Positions 22,886 to 33,614 of a DNA stretch of 64,000 nt are shown piece after piece. Source of the DNA: Haematobia irritans (Eukaryota > Arthropoda > Insecta > Diptera > Muscidae); contig NC_134399.1 of the NCBI RefSeq assembly GCF_050003625.1, positions 147,802,473-147,866,472 on the forward strand. Reading direction: 5' to 3'. A program made the translations under genes and the position numbers. The stretch's first letter is position 1, and each line of letters begins with the position of its first letter. The notes under the pieces are model-generated. The model did no database searches. It was given only the letters and a program-made list of their open reading frames with translations, and was not told the origin of the DNA.

Positions 22886-24998
22886 TTCTACTTTAATTGG
22901 AAATTTAAAAAAACAATTTAGAATTCTTTTTGATACACTTTGTCCAACAAAAAAAAAACTGTTTCTTCAAAATGTAACTAAAAATATACATTCAGTCCCA
23001 CTGTATATGGGAGGATAGACTTTTGTTTTTTCCATCTCTTCCTGTATATTTCTTCCTGTCAACTTTGATTTCTTTTCCAAATATGTTAAAGGCAATCCCT
23101 TTTCAGTTAACTTTTAATGTCCAACCCAGAATTTTAAATTTGGGCAACTGAATCAAACACACGATGCCACTTGGAATACAGACAGTTGTTAGTCAATATA
23201 TTGAGAAAGCTAAAATGTCCAGATTTAAGGCTAATGTAATTTTCATTAAAATTTTTGCTTAAGAAATATATTTGCCGTACAAAAAAAGAAAAATTTTATA
23301 ATTGGCTATTAATCTTGATGAATTTGTTATAGACCTCAAGGGAAAAAATATTCATTATCGTTATATATGGTCATAGTTCGTAGGTCTTGTGCTGTATGGG
23401 GAATTTCATCTTTAGGATTCTTAAGTTGGGGTATTATTTGTCATTTCTTATGTTTACATTTCATGTTCTTATGTATTTTTGGTTGGCTGAAGAGTATAAT
23501 ACATCTCATCTGCTAAATCTCATAATATAAACATAATTGATGTCCTATTTTCTTACTCGCTAGGATATTTGCTTGCTCTACTGGCAGTGATTTTTGTCAA
23601 GGCCCTCCCTAGCATTTCATATCGCATGTGTTGTGCAGTCCTTGTTTATCTATCAGTCGACAGAGACATCTGTTTGTCTGTTTGGTGACTGTGTCAAAAG
23701 GACCCAGAAATATCATCTCATCCTTTGTATCGCTACTCCTTGGAAAAAAAAACAACATAAAATGTCCTACTATTTTTCTGTCTTTGGCAATTTTTTTCTT
23801 TTCCTAATTGATGATGATGTAGCATTGTTGTTTAGTCATCCCCTACAAGACAAGGATATTTTGTAGGTTGTGTGTCTTTTGCATATTCACTTACATAGTG
23901 GGGGGAGATATTCATATTCCTGGTTGGAGGCGTTCTAATAGGCAGGCCATATTAGATCATTGTCCTTAAGCAAAAAAAAAAAAAAAAAAAAAAAACAGCA
24001 ACAACATCAACAACAAATGCGTGAAAAAATCAATTTGATTTAATTTTAAGGTTTACCATAAAATATATTACACGCACACACATTTATCCTCTATGAAATT
24101 TATTTTGCACTTGGGAAGCTTTATTGATTATGAAGGCAATTATGGTTTGCCATTGTATGGCAAGCTACCGTACAGTCATTATTCTATGAAATGAATAATT
24201 TTATAATCATGGCATTATCGTTTATTATAATTTTTTTTTTTTGTTTGTTATTTTTGCTGACGCTGCTGTTTTCTCCTCCATCTACCATTTATATAATAGC
24301 ATGCCTTACAACACCACCTTTCCCTCACTCACTCTGTCCTGTTCAGTATTTGCATGTTACAAATTGCTAACATTTAAGGGTAATTATTGTCATAATGATA
24401 ATGGGCCATTTCAATTTTGTTACTGCAATTTTTTTTCGTTTCGTTTCGTTTTTCATTCACATTTTTCGCTGGAAATTTTTAAAAGAAATTCTATGAAGAT
24501 ATTGACCTTTGGTAAATGTTTCAAAATTGAAAAAAAGGACAAGGTTATCATTGTGGTCATTGATCACCATCACCAAGGGAAACAAATCTTTAAGGGTAAC
24601 CATTTGAAAAGACTTTTGTAAACGCTTTGAATTGTTTGAAAAATTAACTAATGATTAAGGTGTTGAATTTTTGGGTTTGATAAGAAAGTATATAAATTGG
24701 CAAACATCTATTTTTTTGTGTGCCATGAATCTATAAAATTTATGGTGAATCATTTTAAATGCTATGAAAAGAACAAAATGTTAATAGTTTAAAATGTTTT
24801 TGCTTCGAAATGAAATAAGAAATGGTTGATATTTAACACGTCTGATTGTGGGTAGATACGGTTGTATCCCATAGCCATAGAACGAATTGAAATATTAATT
24901 TGGAATTTTGATGCATTTTTTTTGCGCTAGGCTATAGAAAATAGGGTATATTGGACTATTTATACCCATCACTGCTACTGTAGCACATGGAATAATAA
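22886..24998. other. Unique AT-rich sequence, no gene seen
   Basis: Includes an A24-type tract near 23970 and a T11 tract near 24231. An open frame of 126 codons at 24241-24621 has low-complexity, fly non-coding composition and was not accepted as a gene. Confidence 0.35.
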
Positions 24999-25000
24999 TA

Positions 25001-25368
25001 CTACGTTCGCACTAGACACGAAATCTCGCTATTTAGAACCAAAATTTCAAGTGTTCGGACTGACAAAATAACGAGATTTTGTAGATTTGAGGATATAACA
25101 GCTGTTTATAAATATATAATACAAACACAAACCCGCATGTGCACACACACACATACATCTACAAGGAAAATTGGGGAAGGGTTGCAAAAAACGAATTTTT
25201 AGTACTAAAACCACAGTTTTACAAGGGAGTATAGGGAATTTTGAAAGTGACTTTGTTGAAATACTCTATGAGCCAGCTGATATTTGCCTACTGCAAATCT
25301 ACTGAGATCTAGGAGGATTTCGGCCAAAATCTTCGTTTACGAGGATTTCGTGTCTAGTGCGAACGTTG
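25001..25368. mobile_element. MITE with 23-bp perfect terminal inverted repeats and TA flanks
   Basis: The left end CTACGTTCGCACTAGACACG and the right end (reverse complement CAACGTTCGCACTAGACACG) match over 23 bp apart from the second base, continuing inward through AAATC. TA dinucleotides abut both ends (24999-25000 and 25369-25370), as expected for a Tc1/mariner-type target. There is no transposase inside; length is 368 bp. Confidence 0.75.
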
Positions 25369-25479
25369 TATAAGTTTGTACGTTTGAATGTAACGCCAAG
25401 AAGGATCGTCTGTATGTTCATGTATTTTTATGTGCAAAGTACAGCTTGCAGTATTAGTACGATCATTCTCAAATTTGGC

Positions 25480-25863
25480 ATAGAGTCTTACTTGCATTGA
25501 ACTCCCTTAAATTTCGTACATCTGAATGTTTTGTTAGTTTTCTAAAATCTGTCAAAATAATAGCAATCGGTTCTGATTTAAATATAGCTCCCACATATAT
25601 ATCATTTGCCTGATATGTATTTATATGGTATCAGAAGCCAAATGGACTTTGAATTTAGCACAAGAAGTACATTTGATAACATCGCCAAGAGTGCCAAATT
25701 TGATTGAAATCGGTTCAGATTTAGATATAGCTCCCATATAAACTCTTACACTCTGATGATCACATAAGCTAAAGTTTTACTACAATTTACGTACTCCTGA
25801 CAAATTTGGTTATAATCGGTTCAAATTTAGATGTAACTGCCAAATTAAGATTATATGTATATA
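25480..25863 (+). repeat. Family C fragment (copy C3)
   Basis: Two or three degenerate units with AATCGGTTCAGATTTAGATA and ATAGCTCCCATATA. The mariner at 25864 is inserted at or near its right edge. Confidence 0.65.
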
Positions 25864-27129
25864 ACAGGTTGGCTGACAAGCCCCCGGTCTAACAAAGAAA
25901 AACACATTTTTTTGTCAAAATTCGTTTTTATTATTCAACATAGTTCCCTTCAAGAGCGATACAACGATTGTAACGACCTTCCAATTTTTTTATACCATTT
26001 TGGTAGTACTCCTTCGGTTTTGCCTCAAAATAGGCCGCAGTTTTGGCGATCACCTCTTCATTGCAGCCAAATTTTTTCCCTGCGAGCATCCTTTTGAGGT
26101 CTGAGAACAAGAAAAAGTCGCTGGGGGCCAGATCTGGAGAATACGGTGGGCAATTCGAAGCCCAATTCATGAATTTTTGCCATCGTTCTTAATGACTTGT
26201 GGCACGGTGCGTTGTTTTGGTGGAACAACACTTTTTTCTTCTTCATATGGGGCTGTTTTGCCACGATTTCGACCTTCAAACGCTCCAATAACGCCATATA
26301 ATAGTCACTGTTGATGGTTTTTCCCTTCTCAAGATAATCGATAAAAATTATTCCATGCGCATCCCAACAGAGGCCATTACTTTGCCAGCGGACTTTTGAG
26401 TCTTTCCACACTTCGAAGACGGTTCACCGGTCGCTGTCCACTCAGCCGACTGTCGATTGGACTCAGGAGTGTAGTGATAGAGCCATGTTTCATCCATTGT
26501 CACATATCGACGGAAAAACTCGGGTGTATTACGAGTTAACAGCTGCAAACACCGCTCAGAATCATCAACACGTTGTTGTTTTTGGTCAAATGTGAGCTCG
26601 CGCGGCACCCATTTTGCGCAGAGCTTCCGCATATCCAAATATTGATGAATGATATAACCAACACGTTCCCTTGATATCTTTAAGGCCTATGCTATCTCGA
26701 TTAACTTCATTTTACGGTCATTGAAAATCATTTTATGGATTTTTTTGATGTTTTCGTCGGTAACCACCTCTTTCGGGCGTCCACTGCGTTCACCATCCTC
26801 CGTGCTCATTTCACCACGCTTGAATTTTGCATACCAATCAATTATTGCTTATTTCCCTGGGACAGAGTCCGGAAACTCATTATCAAGTCAAGTTTTTGCT
26901 TCCACCGTATTTGTCCCCTTCAGAAAACAGTATTTTATCAAAACACGAAATTCCTTTTTTTCCATTTTTTCCACAATAACGAAAGTTGCTTCACAAAAGA
27001 CGCTCTATCTCACAAACTGATTGACTTACATACGTCAAATTTTGACACGAATCATTTGAAGGTTGGTACTATATAAAAATAATATGCATTAATGTGTCAG
27101 ACCGGGGACTTATCAGCCAACCCACATGT
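25864..27129 (-). mobile_element. Himar1-like mariner element (irritans-type)
   Basis: The left terminal repeat is ACAGGTTGGCTGACAAGCCC; the right terminal repeat, read inward on the minus strand, is GGTTGGCTGATAAGTCCCC. Both correspond to the Himar1-type mariner end. TA dinucleotides abut both edges (25862-25863 and about 27130-27131). The outermost bases of the right end are altered. Length is about 1.27 kb, the normal size for a mariner. It interrupts a family C fragment. Confidence 0.92.
25931..26965 (-). pseudogene. Mariner transposase, decayed
   Basis: A Himar1-type transposase of about 345 codons, read from an ATG at 26965 (MEKKEFRVLIKYCFLKG) to GRYNRCIALEGNYVE at 25931. The N-terminal third has at least three in-frame stops (a TGA after EAKT, a TAA after GK, and a TAG in the IEIA region). 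Two frame changes separate the blocks at 26348-26638, 26058-26411 and 25931-26170. Of the DD34D catalytic residues, the first Asp (VTMDETWLYHYTPES) and the third (SPDLAPSDFFLF) remain. The second is changed to Asn (HQNNAPCHKS instead of HQDNAPCH). The gene would bind the terminal repeats and carry out cut-and-paste transposition; this copy cannot. Confidence 0.92.
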
Positions 27130-27369
27130 TATCCATGCTGTATTCATGTCCTACAAACCGCAATTGCATACTTTCCACAGACTCGGATATTATTAAGTTA
27201 AGCTTCCTACAAACAAAACAAATTGTTTCTGATTTAATCATGGAATTAATTAATCCTAGTAATTTTTTAATTGAATTGTCTTCAATCACGAAAATTATAG
27301 TATCAATCACAGTTTTAAGTGGGCATACAAAAAGATGCTTGATTCAAAAATTAATTGATATCATTAGCA

Positions 27370-27705
27370 AATTTCAATTAATTTTTTAATTGATTCAATT
27401 AACAATTTAATTGACATTGATTGAAAAACTCAACTAATTTATAATTTATTAAAATTTATAAATTATTAATTTATAAATAATTATAAATTTATAAATTATT
27501 AAAAAAAGTAACTATTTTAAATTAATTTCTGAATTGACTTAGTGTTTTTAGTTTGATTAACAAATGATTGTTCGAAATAAAAATTTTAATTAAAAATTAA
27601 ATTTCCATCAATTTTTCAACTGACTTAGTCTTCCGACTTTGATTAAAAAGTTTATTATATCAATTAATTTTTTAACTAAAAATTTTAAAAGTTTTAATCA
27701 TTGAC
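27370..27705. repeat. AATT-rich low-complexity repeat (family E)
   Basis: Strings of TCAATTAATTTTT, AATTGATTCAATTAA and similar text recur at about 28180-28300, 44725-44890 and 61975-62095, often next to TTTTAATTGGAAATATTTTG. The unit structure is unclear. Confidence 0.45.
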
Positions 27706-27709
27706 TTAA

Positions 27710-28177
27710 CCCTTTCACTACCGATGTCCACTTAGAAGGACATTCGAAAAAGACACCAAATTCTATTTTCACACTTAGTTTCGATTTATTTCCCGATGTT
27801 ATAAATATTTTCCATATTGGTGAGCATTAAAATACATTTTTATAAACTTCTTTAACAATGAACGAATAATACGAAAATTTGGGAAAACTTTTGTACTGTA
27901 TGTTTCTCGTAAATGAACATTCATACAAAAACTATCAGCTATAGTTTTTGTGTTTTTGTTGTCTGTTTCGGGTCCTTTTCTGTATGTTTACTCACACTTT
28001 GAAAGATATTTGGTCACAATTCAAGAATCGAGTTTTCAGAACAAGCTCATATAGCACTTGAAGTAATTGAGGTAGGTTATCAAAATGACAATTTATGTTA
28101 TACATGCTGTTAGTACAAGTAAAAACAAAAGAAACATTAAAGTTTTTAACATTATGTTTAATTCGGTAGTGAAAGGG
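27710..28177. mobile_element. piggyBac-like MITE with TTAA duplication
   Basis: Termini are CCCTTTCACTACCGA and its exact reverse complement TCGGTAGTGAAAGGG (15 bp). They are flanked on both sides by TTAA (27706-27709 and 28178-28181), the diagnostic piggyBac target. Length is 468 bp with no transposase. It lies inside the AATT-rich family E repeat. Confidence 0.85.
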
Positions 28178-28319
28178 TTAATTAAATGATTGTTTCTATC
28201 TTGATTAAATTAAAATGTTAAATGAAAACATTTTAAACTTTCAAATTGGTCTTGGAAATATTTTTAATTGGAAATATTTTGGTAATATTTTTTTCTGGGT
28301 ACTTCTGTAAATATCGCAT

Positions 28320-28610
28320 GTTTTTGACAAATATTATCTAAAAACCCACAATTCACCACCTATATTGTGGATATGTAGTCCATTTCTTTCTAAAATCCCC
28401 ACAGCTAAGTTGAAAAAATTAGAAAGATGTCTAAAACTCTAATTAATATGAAACTCCTGACAAATAATAAATGTGATTTTGAGAAATGGCATAAAAGTGG
28501 CTTTAGATTGAAATATTTCCCATATTTTTTTACATTTTACATCATTCTGCTCCGTCCCAGCGCATCAGTCGGTTTAAATTTTAAGTTTTTGTAGTAATCC
28601 AAAGGATTGA
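28320..28610 (+). repeat. Family C edge fragment (copy C4)
   Basis: A diverged match to 22370-22560: AAAACTCTAATT, AAATATTTCCCATATTTTTTT, CGCATCAGTCGGTTTAAATTT. Confidence 0.5.
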
Positions 28611-28800
28611 GATTCGGAGATTTTACTAGCCATTGTGCAGTAGAACTGGTGTTAGGAACTTATTTTTAATCATTCTTGGTTGACACGTGCTGAGTCCTCT
28701 TGGGGTGTCCGTGGTCTGTGATCGAAATGTCTGTCTGCCCAGGGCTTCAACACTGTCATTATGATATTTTGCCGATGTAATCGTCAATTATTTTCACCTA
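28600..28800 (-). pseudogene. Tc1/mariner transposase fragment
   Basis: In two minus-strand frames the translation resembles the middle of a Tc1/mariner-type transposase: KPWADRHFDHRPRTPQEDSA then RVNQE, and, after a frame change, AQWLVKSPNLNPLDYY. The PQEDSA block corresponds to the second catalytic Asp region and NPLD to the region of the third. Stops and frame changes make it dead. A relative lies at 61330-61470. Confidence 0.55.
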
Positions 28801-28810
28801 GGTTTAACTG

Positions 28811-30710
28811 TCTTGGGCATCAGTTAGCTCTTGTACTTTTTGAAAATTCAACGGGTTCATTCCAATCTCATTTTTCATTCGTTCTCGCGATATTTTCAGC
28901 GCACAAGCAAGTTTTCTACCACTGAGGCGTTGATTTTGATCAAGTGCGGCCTTCATATTTCGGATAAATTCCGGTGTTTTTATAGAACTTTTCGTTCACT
29001 TTTTGAACCCGATAGAATACTGTCAATATCGCGGCAAGCAGTAATGGTATGAGAAATAAAATATTTATTCACATGTAAATAATGGATAGTCTTTTGTGCT
29101 TTTCTACACGAATATAAAGGTTGAATTTCCTCACAAATAACAATAGATCAAACTACTGTTGTAGGCTTATAATTAATAAAATGAACTATCACTGGAATAA
29201 ATCTGCAGCAATATGTTAGCAAGCTGAAGTAGCACTAAAAAATATTGGCAAAGATTTCATGTCCTTAAAATACGAATGCAAATTTTGCTAAGAAAGGAAG
29301 ACATATTTCTTAGATAAATATAATTTTTTTTTTCGTTGTCCAAAAGTCGATAAACTTTTCAATGTCCTTATAATTAAGTGATTTGACTTAAAATTGGGTC
29401 TCATAACATGAAAGAAAAATATGTTGGGCTAAGGTCAACTTGCTTTTAATAATTTAGAAAAATTCTTTAAAATTAATGAAATTGTCTTTAATTTGATTTG
29501 TTGTCTTTTTGCAGCTTGACTACAAAGCAAAAAATCGTTCAAACATAGGACATGTTTTTCAACACTTTATTTTAAAGACGTTTTTTAATTGAAACAGAGC
29601 ATAATTTCTACTGGAAGTCGAGTATGAATTTTGAAAATAAAGTTGTCGTTAACTCGTTTTTAAAGGACTTAGATATCATATTAAAACAAACAGCTGAAAA
29701 ACACGAAAAATTAAAATATGATTCCTAAAAGCAAGTACATAAAACCCAAATTTAAAAGAGAATTGTGTCTTAAAAGTATCAATACTTGTATTCTCCACTT
29801 CTTTGGCTCGGAATCAATACCAACATTGTTAAGGTAATGACAAAATCTTTGGAACCGGGAATGCTTTTTTTTCAGTATGGTTGCAATATTAGGCACCCTG
29901 TACATATACGAGAACATAAGACATTGCACATTAATATCAAATAACACAATCAACTTAATTTCTTAAGAATACAAAATTTACATTCGACTTCCTTCCACCA
30001 TCCCGTAGAGACAATAAATACTTGATGGCCAGTCACGTATGATCACGCTGCCTCCTCATTCTTTCCTAAAGTAATATCAATTATTATTTTCTGTTTTGTG
30101 TTTTCTTGGGCCACATTGAAAGACTATAGAATATTTTACGGATATTATTTTATTTCATTTGTAAGAGGAAATCATTCCAATTCCAATTCATGTATGTCTC
30201 CACAACGAATTGTGTGTGCTCATCCGCAATGGTGTTGAGGTCCTTGTGCATTTTGACCACGTAGGATATTATCTTGATATAAATTTATCCACTTGTAATA
30301 TGCTTATTATTAGTATGTTATTGCTGTTGTTTTTGTTGCACCATATATCTGACACGGTGTAGCCAGAAATTGAAATAAATTATGCAGCAAGCCTTATTAG
30401 TATCCCTTTATCGTTCGCAATGGATATGTTTTCGATTCTATGTGCGAGAGAAAGAAAGAGAGAGAGCAGCTATATATTGGAGTTTGTATTGTTGAAATGT
30501 CATCTACAGTGCTGAATTTTAGTTTTCGATTAGGTCTTAAATACAAGAGCTTCTCTATTTGATGGGTGGTGGCTTTGGGCCTTCTCTATTTTTTCAATTT
30601 GTCGCTTGAACTTTAATAAATTACGTCAAAAAAACTTAGTTGGTAGTAGAGATGTACAGTAGTCATATATGGATGAAATATGGAAAATCCATTTGACAGG
30701 GAAATTTAAT
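28811..30710. other. AT-rich sequence with diffuse repeat similarity, no gene seen
   Basis: About 29330-29890 shares strings with 46850-47090 (AAGTGATTTGACTTAAAA type) and with 20370-20400 in reverse. No coding exon or element ends could be delimited. Confidence 0.35.
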
Positions 30711-31659
30711 AAAAAACAAGTATATACGGCCGTAAGTTCGGCCAGGCCGAAGCTTATGTACCCTCCACCATGAAATGCGTAGAAACTTCTACTGAAGACT
30801 GTCATCCACAATCGAATTACTTGGGTTGCGGTAACACTTGCCGATGGCAAGGTATCTTAAAAATTGCTAACACCGTAATATATACCACATAGTCCATACG
30901 TGGCCGATTAAATACGTATATAATTAAGTTTATAATTTCTATAGAAATAAAATTTTGACAAAATAAAATTTTGATAACATTTTCTATAGAAGTAAATAAA
31001 TTTTCTATAGAAATAGAATTTGGAAAAAATTTTGTATAGAAATAAAATTTTGACAAAATTTTCTATAGAAATTAAATTTGGAAAAAATTTTCTATAGAAA
31101 TAAAATTTGGAAAAAAATTTCTATAGAAATAAAATTTTGACAAAATTTTCTATAGAAATTAAATTTGGAAAAAATTTTCTATAGAAATAAAATTTGAAAA
31201 AAATTTTCTATAGAAATAAAATTTTGACAAAATTTTCTATAGAAATAACATTTTGACAATGTTTTCTATAAAAATAAAATTTTGGTACATTATTTTTGGC
31301 TCGAGTGACAACCATGATTATGAACCGATATGGACCAATTTTTGTGTGATTGGGGATCGGCTGTATATAACTATAGACCGATACGGACCAATTTTGGCAT
31401 GAATTTTGCTCCTCTAAAAGGCTCCGGAGGTCAAATCTGGGTATCGGCTTATATGGGGGCTATATATAATTATGGACCGATATGAACCAATTTTGGCATG
31501 GTTGTTAGAGACAACATACTAACACCACGTACCAAATTTCAATCGGATCAGATGACTTTTGCTCCTCTAAGAGGCTCCGGAGGTCAAAACTGGGGATCGG
31601 TTTATATGGGGGCTATATATAATTATGGACCGATGTGGACCAATTTTTGCAGGGTCATT
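30711..31659 (+). repeat. Interspersed repeat family A, 5' part (copy A4)
   Basis: Head at 30711-30940 (AACAAGTATATACGGCCG), a 29-bp array at about 30945-31285, the linker TTTTTGGCTCGAGTGACAAC, then two units. It is interrupted at 31659 by a METTL2 retrocopy and resumes at about 32843. Confidence 0.85.
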
Positions 31660-31753
31660 GTTTTTTTTTTTTTTACTGCAGCACTCCCCGTTTATAGGAA
31701 TAGTTTTAAATTCTTTACTATATCTAATTTAATTATTTGTATAAACAATTTTG

Positions 31754-32767
31754 CTAGCTATCTCCTACCAGGGGCTTGCGGTATTTTGTTTGTATCCAAA
31801 CACGATACATTTTCAACATACGTCCTCGGTTTACTTGCAAGCGCCTGTCTATGACATTTTGTTCCTCCACAAATCCAACGTCCACAAACAACTTGTGTAC
31901 CTCTTCTTGAGTGAAGAAGTACACCATAGTTCCGTCACCACGAACATATAAATTATCTTCTATACATTTACCACTCTTAAATCGCAACTGAGCCAAGTCA
32001 TATCGGCCATAATCTCGGAACAGTACCAAGCCACCAGGCTTCAGATACCTAAAACAATTTTCAGCAACTCTTTTCATTTTGGCTGGTTCAATGGCAGATA
32101 GTACGAAAATCAAGACAATTATATCTTGTGACTCTGGTTGAAAGGGTACATCCCATGTTTCAGCTGTAGCATCCATTACAAAAACTTTACATCTTTTGGA
32201 ATCAAACTCTGGGTGACCTTTAAAATTATCAATTGCTTTGGCGGAAAAATCACAGCCAAATATCTTCAAGTTTGGTTCGTTACTGTATTTCAGTATAGGT
32301 AATATCGTGTTGCCAACACCACATCCAAGTTCGAATATATTTCTGCTTTCTTGTATTTCCTTATTTGGGGCTAACTCTGCGAATTCACTAAATAACCAGT
32401 GATGATCTTTGAAAAACCTATTCTGATGAACACCATAAAACGAATCCCAAAATTTGTCAGCGTCACTTTTGAATTTTATTTTATCTTCATCTGCCATTTT
32501 CATGGTTGAATTCTTCTGAACTGCCTCCAAAGCTTGTTGCTCTTGCTCGTCATCCCACTCCACATTGTCCCAAGCATTAAAATTAAAAACTTCAGATTTA
32601 AGTAATAACTCTCTTCCACCTCCAGCAGGTTTCTTTCTATGCCGTGTCAACTCCAAGTCTTGCATACGAGTCGTCTTTGGTCTGCGAAGAATGTATTGCA
32701 TGAAAATAGTGTGCATATTCTTCAAAAGGTAATTACCATGCATTGTGCTTGAACACATCATCTTCAT
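31754..32767 (-). CDS. METTL2: tRNA N3-methylcytidine methyltransferase, METTL2/METTL8 family (retrocopy, open frame)
   Basis: METTL2-type enzymes use S-adenosylmethionine to make 3-methylcytidine at position 32 of tRNA-Thr and tRNA-Arg. Family features are all present: NAWDNVEWDDEQ (residues 64-75), FWDSFYGVHQNRFFKDHHWL (106-125), the AdoMet motif FELGCGVGNT (145-154), acidic GCDFSAKAI (171-179), DIIVLIFVLSAI (215-226), YLKPGGLVLFRDYGRYD (241-257) and a C-terminal RVWIQTKYRKPL. No stop or frameshift interrupts it. The N-terminus is unusual: the first 17 residues of the open frame are an off-frame reading of an upstream exon, so the real start is probably Met18 or Met23 (32716 or 32701). That gives a basic leader with MQYILRRPKTTRMQ and TRHRKKPAGGG. 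No promoter is evident, so function is uncertain. Confidence 0.85.
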   Translation of the reverse strand: MKMMCSSTMHGNYLLKNMHTIFMQYILRRPKTTRMQDLELTRHRKKPAGGGRELLLKSEVFNFNAWDNVEWDDEQEQQALEAVQKNSTMKMADEDKIKFKSDADKFWDSFYGVHQNRFFKDHHWLFSEFAELAPNKEIQESRNIFELGCGVGNTILPILKYSNEPNLKIFGCDFSAKAIDNFKGHPEFDSKRCKVFVMDATAETWDVPFQPESQDIIVLIFVLSAIEPAKMKRVAENCFRYLKPGGLVLFRDYGRYDLAQLRFKSGKCIEDNLYVRGDGTMVYFFTQEEVHKLFVDVGFVEEQNVIDRRLQVNRGRMLKMYRVWIQTKYRKPLVGDS

Positions 32768-32822
32768 CAGTCAAAAATCTATTTCCAAAAACTGGGCGCT
32801 TTTCAGAGTCCTCCTCACACAT
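32736..32822 (-). CDS. METTL2: METTL2 alternative N-terminal exon (exon 1a) retained in the retrocopy
   Basis: From ATG at 32822, 29 codons read MCEEDSEKRPVFGNRF then LTDEDDVFKHNAW, followed by TAA. This is the expected cytosolic METTL2 N-terminus (FGNRFLxD...VFxHNAW). It ends AATGCATG|GTAATT, a good splice donor within the Trp codon. The downstream open frame carries a second, aligned version (GGRELLLKSEVFNFNAW, about 8 of 17 residues identical) that joins directly to DNVEW. I infer that the parent gene has two tandem alternative first exons and that this mRNA kept both, using only the second donor. As it stands, this exon is a short upstream ORF in a different frame. Confidence 0.65.
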
Positions 32823-32842
32823 GTTTACTATTTTGCTATACA

Positions 32843-33215
32843 ATTAGAGAACATATACTAACACCATGTACCAAATTTCAGCCGGATCGGATGAAATTTG
32901 GTTCTCTTAGAGGCTCCGCAAGCCAAATCGGGGGATCGGTTTATATGGGGGCTATATATAATTATAAACCGATGTGGACAAATTTTTGCATGGTGATTAG
33001 ATACCATATACTAACACCATGTACCAAATTTCAGCCAGATCGGATGAAATTTGGTTCTGTTAGAGGCTCCGCAAGCCAAATCGGGGGATCGGTTTATATG
33101 GGGGCTATATGTAATTATGGACCGATATGGACTTATTTCTGCATGGTTGTTAGAGACCATATTCTAACACCATGTACCAAATTTCAGCCGGATCGGATGA
33201 AATTTGATGAAAGAA
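32843..33215 (+). repeat. Interspersed repeat family A, 3' part (copy A4 continued)
   Basis: Resumes at TTAGAGAACATATACTAACA and contains about two and a half 153-bp units. It ends abruptly at about 33210 after CGGATCGGATGAAATTTGAT, so the tail module is missing. Confidence 0.8.
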
Positions 33216-33614
33216 AGCGACGAGCTTTCCGGGGAAGTGAAACTCTCCCTTAGGAGAGTATAAATCTAAACTTTTTCGAGTTACTTTGAACTTGTAAGGA
33301 ACGTGAGGAAGACTATGAAATTGGTTAATTAGAGAAAATGTGATGTGTGAAAAATGATAAAATTTTTGGGAATTATTTTGTTAGCTAATAAATTGGCCCT
33401 ATCGTATTAATGGAAATAAATCAATTTAATTACTTATTTTCCAAAGTTTTGGTAATATATAGGCTTTAAAAAGGGTTTTTAATTTTTTTTTTTTTCAATT
33501 TTCTTTCACTCTGCAGGGTAGGTGGAGAGTGTTTGAGCATGTCAATTTTTATAAGAACTTTTATTTTGTCTGATTTAATTGTTTTTATGCAGTTGTAATT
33601 AGGTGGGATGGGAC

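Larger units (their letters stand above)
31661..32842 (-). other. Processed retrocopy of a METTL2-type mRNA
   Basis: The block is minus-strand cDNA: a short 5' leader, an uninterrupted coding region, a 3' UTR of about 80 nt with TATAAA about 20 nt before its end, and then A14 (T14 at 31661-31674 on the plus strand). It splits a family A unit that would otherwise read GGTCATTAGAGACC across the junction (GGTCATT on the left, ATTAGAGAAC on the right). ATT is the only clear target duplication. An intronless body, poly(A) and insertion into a repeat are the marks of LINE-mediated retroposition. Confidence 0.82.

Noticed and set aside
24241..24621. 126-codon open frame as a gene
   Set aside because: Low-complexity, AT-driven composition, no splice context, no recognised motif.
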